64,000 nt of DNA, from contig REDA01000011.1 of assembly GCA_007693745.1 (NCBI GenBank), positions 1 to 64,000 of the forward strand, given 5' to 3'. A program made the position numbers and the translations under genes. Below, piece after piece: positions 19,043-25,626 of this stretch; the first letter of the stretch is position 1, and every line of letters begins with the position of its first letter. Below the pieces are notes generated by a model that saw only the letters and a list, made by a program, of their open reading frames with translations, was not told the origin of the DNA and ran no database searches. Origin of the DNA: Balneolaceae bacterium (GTDB taxonomy: Bacteria > Bacteroidota > Rhodothermia > Balneolales > Balneolaceae).

Positions 19043-20683
19043 TCACCACTCCGGTTCCCTTCCGGCAGCTGCCCTGCCCGCGATTCTTCCGGTAAGGATG
19101 CATCCACCAAGGAAGGTACCCTCGAGCGATCGGAGCCCGTGAATCCCTCCTCCTCCAAAACCGGCTGCTTCACCCGCTGCGTATAGTCCCCCAACAGTAC
19201 TTCCTGATTCTGACAGGACCTGCGACTGCAGATCTGTCTGGATTCCGCCAAGGCTTTTCCTTGCAAGAATAAACTCCCGAATGGCAACCAAGGGGTACGC
19301 TTTCGTATCGTCAATCTTCTGATTTATACAGGTCCGGAGCCGGTCTCCTGCGAACTGCCTCAGATGATCAATACGCCTGAGCTGATCATCATTCCTGAAC
19401 TTCCTCCCACGGGCGATATTCTCATCAAATTCTCTAACACCCATCTCAAGCCGGTCGGCGTTCACACTCTGATCACCCTGAAGATCATTCATCTTACCCG
19501 CAAGTTCACGAACGGATCCTGCGGTGACGATGTCACTGCTTTCACCTAACAGTCTGTCGGCCAGTTCACGGTTTCCAAAGAGAAGCGTGTGTGCAATTTT
19601 CAGTTTCTTTTTATCACGAAATGCAGTCATATACTCCGAACCCGAGACGGCCAGCTCTCTTTTCATGATCTTATAGTTTAGCACCTGCCAGGAATAACCG
19701 CCCGGCTGCCGGGTTATCTGCTCAACCAGATAGCGTGTATCGTAAGCCGTGATGAGGGGCAGCGGCCCGATTCGGTCCCCGTGGGCGTTCACCCATAGCG
19801 CTGTTTTTGGCGGTATCAGGCTCAGTCCGTGATTCGGTTTCCGTGGATTGGGATGATGAATACCGGCGGCGTAGTGAAACTGTTTTTCCATATGGGTCAG
19901 GTTTCCGCCGGCTTCCTTGACAAGTTCATGTACTTCGCCGTTTGCATACTGATGGGAACCGGTAAGCATTTTTTCCGGGGGCTTACCCCACGGTTTGTAC
20001 CAATTTTTCCTGACCACATCAAGATCTCCGCAAATCCCTCCGGCGGCCACAATCACATTTCCCGAACTGACTTCAAATTCGCTTCTGTTCTTCTCATCGA
20101 TTCCACTGCAACCCGTAACACGTCCATTTTGCACACTCAGCCCATTCACACGGTGATTGAACAGAACCGTGAGCAATGCGCTGTTCCTGTGCCCTTCCAG
20201 GCCTGCAATCAGCGCTTTCATCAATCCATCACCCGTACCCCAGGCGATATGCCATCTTGGCACGGAATTGCCCGGTTGAAAAAGGCCTCTCTCCGGCCAG
20301 TTTACCATAGCCAGAAAAGAGACTCCCCGTTTTTTAAGCCAGTGATAGATCCATTCAAGAGAGTGGTTTGTGTAAAACTCAGCCCATTTTCGAGGCCAAA
20401 CGGCACTCTTTTCAAATTCAGCAAAAGAACACCAGTCACGAAATGCGAGATCCGGAGAATCCCGAATACCCATCCTCTTCTGCTCCGGAGTCCCGACCAT
20501 ACAGATTCCTCCAAAAGACCAGCGGGCAAGTCCGCCAAATTCCTCCGGCTTGTCACGATCAAGCAGAAGCACACGCTTCCCGGCGTCGAGCAGTTCGATG
20601 GCTGCACAGATACCTGCCAGTCCGGCACCAACAATCACTGTATCCGTATGGTACTTATTGTTTTGCAACATCAATACTCTCAT
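19043..20683 (-). CDS. FAD-binding dehydrogenase (fumarate reductase/KSTD-like)
   Basis: A 546-residue flavoprotein with the N-terminal Rossmann motif VIVGAGLAGICAAIELLDAG (GAGLAG 19-24) and the C-terminal FAD-binding segment GSTVGGLYAAGEAAGFGGGG. It fits the family of soluble FAD-binding dehydrogenases related to 3-ketosteroid dehydrogenase and fumarate reductase flavoprotein. The substrate cannot be read from the sequence, and no signal peptide or Tat motif is present. It overlaps the CDP-alcohol phosphatidyltransferase gene by ATGA and so is translationally coupled to it. Met5 is an alternative start. Confidence 0.92.
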   Translation of the reverse strand: MRVLMLQNNKYHTDTVIVGAGLAGICAAIELLDAGKRVLLLDRDKPEEFGGLARWSFGGICMVGTPEQKRMGIRDSPDLAFRDWCSFAEFEKSAVWPRKWAEFYTNHSLEWIYHWLKKRGVSFLAMVNWPERGLFQPGNSVPRWHIAWGTGDGLMKALIAGLEGHRNSALLTVLFNHRVNGLSVQNGRVTGCSGIDEKNRSEFEVSSGNVIVAAGGICGDLDVVRKNWYKPWGKPPEKMLTGSHQYANGEVHELVKEAGGNLTHMEKQFHYAAGIHHPNPRKPNHGLSLIPPKTALWVNAHGDRIGPLPLITAYDTRYLVEQITRQPGGYSWQVLNYKIMKRELAVSGSEYMTAFRDKKKLKIAHTLLFGNRELADRLLGESSDIVTAGSVRELAGKMNDLQGDQSVNADRLEMGVREFDENIARGRKFRNDDQLRRIDHLRQFAGDRLRTCINQKIDDTKAYPLVAIREFILARKSLGGIQTDLQSQVLSESGSTVGGLYAAGEAAGFGGGGIHGLRSLEGTFLGGCILTGRIAGRAAAGREPEW

Positions 20684-21267
20684 TTTTTATTTCTTTTTTC
20701 ACCCCGCAGATGCAAAATAGAACGCGTGTCCGGATCTACGTTGCCATAGAGTAAAAAAATGGTAATCACCTCAATGAAAGCCATGGAATAGATAAAGATG
20801 ATGGAGCGAATCAGAAAGGTAGTATCAAAAAAGAATGAGGCTAAAACACCAAAAAAAACCAGTACTCCACATAGTCTGCTCAGATGAGTATGCAGAAACA
20901 GAATTCTTCCAAGCTTGAGGTGTGAAACGAATACAGATGCACCGAAAATGATAAACATGGCCAGCAGATACACATAATTTGGTTGCAGGTACTCCGGAAA
21001 AAGATAAAAGAGAAAGAAAGCAGCAGAAATATAGTAGGCGACATCAGCTACGGCATCAAGCATCGATCCGAATTCAGACACCTGGTTCCATCTCCTGGCC
21101 AGTAAACCGTCAAAATAGTCGGTCAGACCCAGATAGATGAACCAGAGAATGAACCAGGCCTGATTCTCGAAATTAATGAAAACAAACAGCAGCGGTACTC
21201 CAAGAAGCCTGGAGAGAGAGAGAATGTTTGGGATGTTGAGTGATGCGTCTTTTAGTTTCATAATCAA
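20680..21267 (-). CDS. CDP-alcohol phosphatidyltransferase
   Basis: Integral membrane enzyme that transfers a phosphatidyl group from CDP-diacylglycerol (or a CDP-alcohol) to an alcohol. The 195 residues contain several membrane helices and an intact signature D-G-x2-A-R-x8-G-x3-D-x3-D (Asp53 to Asp75), with an additional Asp50 (TDYFDG) as metal ligand. Size and N-terminus (SLNIPNILSLSRLLGVPLLF) are PgsA-like, but phosphatidylglycerophosphate, cardiolipin or inositol-type products cannot be told apart. First gene of the operon continuing with the FAD dehydrogenase. The start may be Met1 or Met3. Confidence 0.93.
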   Translation of the reverse strand: MIMKLKDASLNIPNILSLSRLLGVPLLFVFINFENQAWFILWFIYLGLTDYFDGLLARRWNQVSEFGSMLDAVADVAYYISAAFFLFYLFPEYLQPNYVYLLAMFIIFGASVFVSHLKLGRILFLHTHLSRLCGVLVFFGVLASFFFDTTFLIRSIIFIYSMAFIEVITIFLLYGNVDPDTRSILHLRGEKRNKK

Positions 21268-21350
21268 TGAATTTTAAGATCAATCCTGTCATCTTTCTCT
21301 GTAATTATCTGAATTGAGGCAGTTACAGGCATTCGGGTAATCAAGGCTCA

Positions 21351-21488
21351 GGGGCTTCAAACAACGGAAGTTATGGTTGGGCAGAGTGTGTTGAGACTGT
21401 AAAAAAACTGCAGTTTTTAAAAACTGAATGAAGATTCGGTCTTTACACCAATGCAGTAATCGTGTAAAAATGGTCTCTTTGAAGCCCC
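21351..21488. repeat. Nested inverted-repeat element, possible structured RNA
   Basis: An 11-bp perfect inverted repeat GGGGCTTCAAA/TTTGAAGCCCC (21351-21361, 21478-21488) closes a 138-bp segment. Directly inside its right arm, GTCTC (21473-21477) matches GAGAC (21393-21397). Further inside are three abutting 8-mers, AAAAACTG-CAGTTTTT-AAAAACTG (21403-21426), where the middle can pair with either neighbour. A 7-bp stem TTTACAC/GTGTAAA (21442-21448, 21462-21468) lies between them and GTCTC. Strand and function are unknown; no known riboswitch class is recognised. Confidence 0.55.
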
Positions 21489-21573
21489 ATCTTATCAATC
21501 TAAATAAAATTGAGAATACGGAGAAGCTTTTCGCGCAAATAAATCACAAAAGAGAGCGCACCATTAAGAAGGA

Positions 21574-21594
21574 TTTTACTATTTTTAAGTAAAA
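21574..21594 (+). promoter_or_regulatory. Hairpin or operator just upstream of purE
   Basis: Inverted repeat TTTTACT/AGTAAAA with a 7-nt AT loop, 20 bp before the purE start. Its position suits an operator or leader hairpin controlling purE, but no regulator can be named. Confidence 0.35.
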
Positions 21595-21614
21595 CGAGGA
21601 ACAAATAAACCTGT

Positions 21615-22103
21615 ATGTCTGATCAACCACTTATCGGCGTTGTAATGGGAAGCGACAGTGACTGGGCTGTAATGAAGGAGGCTGCTGAAACATTGACATC
21701 TTTCGGAGTTGCTTTTGAAAAACGTGTGGTCTCTGCCCACAGAACGCCTGAGCTGATGGCGCAGTATGGTTCTGAGGCTGAAAAGAGAGGGCTCAAGGTT
21801 ATTATCGCCGGTGCGGGAGGAGCTGCTCACTTGCCCGGGATGCTGGCCTCCTACACAACGCTTCCTGTAGTGGGAGTACCTGTGAAGACCACAGCTCTGG
21901 GAGGAGTCGACAGCCTCTACTCTATCGTTCAAATGCCCAATGGTGTTCCGGTGGCAACCGTTGCCATCAACAAGGCTGTGAATGCAGCGCTGCTTGCAAT
22001 CAGGATTTTAAGTCTTTCTGATACTCAGTTATCCCAAAAACTTAAAGAATACCGGAAGATTATGGCAGCGGAATCGGTCGAAAAAACCAGGAACCTTCTC
22101 TGA
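21615..22103 (+). CDS. purE: N5-CAIR mutase
   Basis: Class I PurE converts N5-CAIR (made by PurK) to CAIR in de novo purine synthesis. The 162-residue length and the motifs [10 protein letters not shown] (8-17), SAHRTPE and [15 protein letters not shown] are diagnostic. It is separated from purK by 4.5 kb and lies downstream of an unusual dyad-rich region. It is followed 27 bp later by a cytochrome c lipoprotein gene. Confidence 0.98.
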   Translation: MSDQPLIGVVMGSDSDWAVMKEAAETLTSFGVAFEKRVVSAHRTPELMAQYGSEAEKRGLKVIIAGAGGAAHLPGMLASYTTLPVVGVPVKTTALGGVDSLYSIVQMPNGVPVATVAINKAVNAALLAIRILSLSDTQLSQKLKEYRKIMAAESVEKTRNLL

Positions 22104-22130
22104 TAAGCGAACTCTGTCACCTGTATCAAC

Positions 22131-22577
22131 ATGCATAAATCACTATTTTTTATATCTTCTCTGAGTTTATCCCTGCTCTTTCTCTTTTCGGGTTGCAGCG
22201 GTGAAACAGATAAAACCGTGACAGATTTTGAGTTGGAGCATGGAATCGGACCTGTAAATGAGGTGATCACCCTGAATGAGATCAACCCTGAGCTTGCACA
22301 GAGAGGAAAAATGATTTATGACAACCTCTGCATTGCCTGTCATCAGATGGATGCCGTTGTTACTGCTCCCAGACTGCGAAATACGGCAAATAACAGAAGT
22401 GCTGCATTTATTCTTAATTACATTTTAAACCCGGAAGAGATGTCGCAGCGTCATCCGGTGGGCCGGCAGCTCGCCGGTGAGTATCCGGGTGTAAAATCCA
22501 GGCTGGGCATTGAAATGGAGGATGCACTTGCCGTGCTGGAGTATCTTCGTCTGGCAGCCAAAGGAGAAACAGACTAA
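22131..22577 (+). CDS. Monohaem cytochrome c lipoprotein
   Basis: A 148-residue exported electron-transfer protein. The lipobox LFSGC places the lipidated Cys at residue 22. A single haem-binding motif CIACH (67-71) and a C-terminal EDALAVLEYLRLAA helix are typical of class I cytochromes c. The distal ligand is likely one of the Met residues near 104 or 129. It probably sits on the periplasmic membrane face. No oxidase or dehydrogenase partner is encoded beside it, and its pairing with purE looks incidental. Confidence 0.9.
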   Translation: MHKSLFFISSLSLSLLFLFSGCSGETDKTVTDFELEHGIGPVNEVITLNEINPELAQRGKMIYDNLCIACHQMDAVVTAPRLRNTANNRSAAFILNYILNPEEMSQRHPVGRQLAGEYPGVKSRLGIEMEDALAVLEYLRLAAKGETD

Positions 22578-22598
22578 CGGCTCTAAATCCGGATTTTC

Positions 22599-22814
22599 AT
22601 GGCAGCCAGTTCCAGTAATAAAAATAAAATTACGAATATCGTCATTCTGATTTTTCTGATCGTGTTTATCTCATTCAGAGTCAGTACCGCCTGCAATCAG
22701 ATAAAAAAAGAGGGCAGTTCCGATGTCCGGAGTTTATCCTGCAGTCCGGATCAAATAAATTCCCTGCAGTTGACGGATTGTTCATTCTGCCCAAAATACC
22801 GCATTGGCTACTGA
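22599..22814 (+). CDS. Possible small membrane protein
   Basis: A 71-residue frame 21 bp after the cytochrome gene. It encodes a basic N-terminus (SSSNKNKITN) and one hydrophobic helix (about 12-28), followed by a Cys-containing tail with four Cys (CNQ, LSCS, DCSFC). Its end overlaps the convergent phosphatase gene by 7 bp. It resembles no family I know, but the orderly N-in membrane segment and operon-like spacing make translation plausible. It could equally be a chance frame. Confidence 0.4.
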   Translation: MAASSSNKNKITNIVILIFLIVFISFRVSTACNQIKKEGSSDVRSLSCSPDQINSLQLTDCSFCPKYRIGY

Positions 22815-23554
22815 GCTGCCCGGTTATACTCTATCACACGTCTGTAGGCCTCCAGTACGGCAGAAGAGGTTTTCATGGGTAGTGCTTCACTCACGTCCTT
22901 CACGGCTCTGGTTGCGTTTTCTGGAGAAAAAGGCATTGCAACGAGCTTCAGCGCCGGTACATCGCCACCTGTATCACCGATGTAGGCTACTTCACTGAGA
23001 CCCACAGACTGAGAATCAGCAAGCATTTTTATTCCTCTGCCTTTGTTGTTACCGGGTAGCAGAATATTTACGGACACATCGGTAATGTGTACCTCAAGAT
23101 TCGAATTCCGTCTTTCTAATTCCTCCAATACAAGGGGATGAATCCTGTCGATCACACTCTTTTGATGAGCCACAATCCCTGCATCCATCATTTTGGAGAA
23201 CTCCAGCCCTGCCAGAGGAAATTGCGGCAGTATCACCTTTCTGATCCACTCTTTAAATTCGGTTATCGGTTTTAAAGCCCTTTCTTCGTCATCAAGTACT
23301 GTTTCAACCCGGTTTCCTTCCCAGTGGTACATCGCAGCACTCTCAAAAACAAACGGAATCCTTACATCAAGCCACTGTGAAACAGCCTCAGCATAGGGAT
23401 GGGGGCGGCCGGTACAGACCGTAAGTGGCGGGATCAGAGAGTCTGTCCGGCTCTGAATATTCAGTCTTCGGATCTCAGAAATAGTCTCCCAGTCAGGCGT
23501 TTTAAATGGATAGGAAATACATCCATCCAGATCCGTAACAAATAATTTAATCAT
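22808..23554 (-). CDS. HAD-superfamily phosphatase (Cof/IIB type)
   Basis: A 248-residue hydrolase. Motif I is FVTDLDGC (Asp8 nucleophile, Asp10 acid/base), motif II is in LTVCTGRP and motif IV is AYIGDTGGDVPALKL. The cap insertion between motifs II and III is of the IIB type found in sugar-phosphate phosphatases such as sucrose- or mannosylglycerate-phosphate phosphatases. Substrate is not determinable. Gly11-Cys12 after DLD is slightly unusual, as Gly-Thr is common. It overlaps the BatB-like gene by ATGA, so the two are translated together. Confidence 0.9.
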   Translation of the reverse strand: MIKLFVTDLDGCISYPFKTPDWETISEIRRLNIQSRTDSLIPPLTVCTGRPHPYAEAVSQWLDVRIPFVFESAAMYHWEGNRVETVLDDEERALKPITEFKEWIRKVILPQFPLAGLEFSKMMDAGIVAHQKSVIDRIHPLVLEELERRNSNLEVHITDVSVNILLPGNNKGRGIKMLADSQSVGLSEVAYIGDTGGDVPALKLVAMPFSPENATRAVKDVSEALPMKTSSAVLEAYRRVIEYNRAAQ

Positions 23555-24606
23555 AACTGTTGTCCCTGATCATCTTTGAATTGGTTTATCTTTTTAGCGC
23601 GATTCAGATGATCCGGGAAAAACAGGGAGATCATAAAAAAGAGAAGACCTGCCAGCAGAAGCAACTGATACTGATTTTTATAATCTGCAAATTCCTGAGT
23701 TGAGAACTCTCCCCTTTCGAGTTCATCCAGCTTTGAAAAGAAGGGTTCAATGGTGTCACTTCCCGATCGGATTTCATAATACTCTCCGCCGCCGCTATTC
23801 GCAATCCGCCTCATGGTATCGGAAGCCAGACGGGTGGTTACCACATTTCCGGACCGGTCTCTGTGATAGCCGGTCAGATTGCCACCTGCGCCGTAGAGCG
23901 GGATCGGTACCCCTTCAGCCGTACCTATTCCAGCAGAAAAGAGAACCACACCTGAAGCGATCAGTCGATTCATTTCTGATTGAAAATCGGGACCGTGATT
24001 TTCGCCATCCGCAATAAACAGAAGTACGTTTGAGGCCTGGCTCTGAGTTTCAACCGATTCAAAGCTTTCGATAGCTTTACGCATGGCAGCTCTGAAATTT
24101 GTTCCGCTGCTTGGCATCTGATCTGTATTCGTGATATCAAGTAACATCCGGAATGCCGCGTAATCCGTTGTAAACGGGACCTGTACAAATGCTTCATCTG
24201 TAAAAACAATCAGCCCGATGCGATCTCCCTGCAGGCGGTTTATCAGTCTGTTGATTTCAAACTTTGCTTTTTGGATCCTGCTCGGCGCTACATCTTCAGC
24301 ATTCATACTGCGTGAAAGATCCAGAGCGATCATCAGATTAAGTCCGCGTCTTTCAACTTCCCTCACCTCTACCCCAATTTTGGGTCCTGCAAGTGCAACG
24401 ATAAAAAGAAGTGCAGCAATCAGCAGTGATAGAAGGCGTATTTTGTCACCAGTTTCCCAGTAATTGTTAACCAGAATTTCAGAAAGGCGGTCGTCAAAAA
24501 GTGCCGCACGTTTCCTGAGGCTGTATCTCCTGTAGCCGTAATGAAAAAGGGCCAGCAGGGGCAGCAGTAACAAAAACCACAAATATTCACTGTTCTCCCA
24601 GGTCAT
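23551..24606 (-). CDS. BatB-like von Willebrand factor A protein
   Basis: A membrane protein of about 351 residues from the ATG at 24606, which gives MTWENSEYLWFLLLLPL as a sensible first membrane segment; an upstream start at 24648 would add an unlikely charged tail. It has two N-terminal helices, a VWA domain with the MIDAS motif DLSRSM and later SSGTNF and IADGEN, and a C-terminal helix. This is the BatA/BatB architecture of Bacteroides aerotolerance operons, which are linked to envelope stress or protein export. It is not beside the other Bat genes at 38990-43317. Confidence 0.9.
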   Translation of the reverse strand: MTWENSEYLWFLLLLPLLALFHYGYRRYSLRKRAALFDDRLSEILVNNYWETGDKIRLLSLLIAALLFIVALAGPKIGVEVREVERRGLNLMIALDLSRSMNAEDVAPSRIQKAKFEINRLINRLQGDRIGLIVFTDEAFVQVPFTTDYAAFRMLLDITNTDQMPSSGTNFRAAMRKAIESFESVETQSQASNVLLFIADGENHGPDFQSEMNRLIASGVVLFSAGIGTAEGVPIPLYGAGGNLTGYHRDRSGNVVTTRLASDTMRRIANSGGGEYYEIRSGSDTIEPFFSKLDELERGEFSTQEFADYKNQYQLLLLAGLLFFMISLFFPDHLNRAKKINQFKDDQGQQL

Positions 24607-24689
24607 TTCACTCTTATCTGGATTTTCATTCCGTTTCCTGTGTGGCAATGCATCATTTCCGTAAGAAGATGTTCATTTTCGGGTATAGC

Positions 24690-25508
24690 TCAATCCCATT
24701 TCGGGGCAAAAGGCGGATTGACCATCCTTCTCTCTTTTTCCAGGGCATCAATGGCTTCGAAGTGTTCGTCAGAAAGTTCGAAGTCGTAAATATCCATATT
24801 GTCCTTCAGGTGCTCCCCAGAGCCTGCCTTCGGAATCACAACCACATTCTCCTGTTCGATAAGCCATCGAAGTGCAACCTGAGCGGCGCTTTTTCCATAC
24901 TCCTTTCCAATCGATACCAACAGCTCGTTTTGCATCACTGAACCCTGTGCCAGCGGGCTGTATGCAGTTACGAGAAAATCGTGATCATAACTGTAGTCGA
25001 GAAGGCCAAACTGCCCCAGGAAGGGATGGTACTCAACCTGATTGGTGAAAATGGGGACCCGGTGCTCTTCAATCACCTGTATGGTCATGGAGAGTGGAAA
25101 GTTACTGACACCGATGTTCATCACTTTTCCCTGATCCCTGAGAATCATCATCGCTTCGAGAGTTTGCATCAGCGGTTCCTGCTGATTTGGCCAGTGAATG
25201 AGCAGCAGGTCCAGATAGGAAGTTTTCAGGCTTTTTAAACTCTCTTCTGTACTCTGAAGAACGGAATCATGATCCAGGTTTGTGTGCCACAGTTTAGTGG
25301 TAATAAACAGATCTTCCCTATCCACACCGCTCTGTTTGACAGCATCGCCTATTTCCTCTTCATTTTGATAAATCTGAGCAGTATCAATATGCCGATATCC
25401 CAGAGCCAGGGCATCTGATACCACTTTCTTGCACTCTTTGCCGTACAGTTTGTACGTTCCCAGTCCTATTTCAGGAATATCTGTCTCCTGAGCTGTCTTG
25501 TGTAACAT
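24690..25508 (-). CDS. Aldo/keto reductase
   Basis: NADPH-dependent (beta/alpha)8-barrel oxidoreductase of 272 residues. The catalytic tetrad is present: Asp42 and Tyr47 (HIDTAQIYQNEEEIG), Lys72 (FITTKLW), His105 (LLLIHWP). IPKAGSGEHLKDNM near the C-terminus is the NADP phosphate-binding loop region. It resembles the 2,5-diketo-gluconate reductase/glyoxal-reductase subgroup; the natural aldehyde substrate is unknown. It lies upstream of the BatB-like gene with a gap of about 80 bp. Confidence 0.95.
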   Translation of the reverse strand: MLHKTAQETDIPEIGLGTYKLYGKECKKVVSDALALGYRHIDTAQIYQNEEEIGDAVKQSGVDREDLFITTKLWHTNLDHDSVLQSTEESLKSLKTSYLDLLLIHWPNQQEPLMQTLEAMMILRDQGKVMNIGVSNFPLSMTIQVIEEHRVPIFTNQVEYHPFLGQFGLLDYSYDHDFLVTAYSPLAQGSVMQNELLVSIGKEYGKSAAQVALRWLIEQENVVVIPKAGSGEHLKDNMDIYDFELSDEHFEAIDALEKERRMVNPPFAPKWD

Positions 25509-25588
25509 GAAATAAATCTATGGTGTGGTTAATTATTAAAAGATGATGGTTTTTAACCGCTGTAAGATCTCCAGGAATCTGCTAATCT

Positions 25589-25615
25589 CAAAAAAGGATC
25601 TGCTGCTCTGATCTT
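25589..25615 (-). terminator. Weak terminator-like element after the large secreted protein
   Basis: On the minus strand, just after the 25627 gene, AAAGATC and GATCCTT flank a 9-nt loop and are followed by a run of six T. The stem is short with one mismatch, so termination is uncertain. Confidence 0.3.
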
Positions 25616-25626
25616 TGCGGACACGA

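Larger units (their letters stand above)
21268..21614. other. Divergent non-coding region with nested dyads
   Basis: A 347-bp AT-rich intergenic region between the CDP-alcohol phosphatidyltransferase gene (minus) and purE (plus), with no credible coding frame. It must hold the divergent promoters. It is dominated by inverted repeats: the large nested element at 21351-21488 and a 7-bp stem TTTTACT/AGTAAAA (21574-21580, 21588-21594) ending 20 bp before the purE ATG. Confidence 0.6.

Noticed and set aside
19829-20749. 306-codon plus-strand frame
   Set aside because: It lies entirely antisense to the FAD dehydrogenase and the adjacent gene, has no recognisable domain and is Cys/His/Pro-rich in the way typical of antisense frames.
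21289-21498. 69-codon minus-strand frame in the purE upstream region
   Set aside because: It spans the nested inverted repeats, with unnatural composition and no motif; the DNA structure explains the openness.
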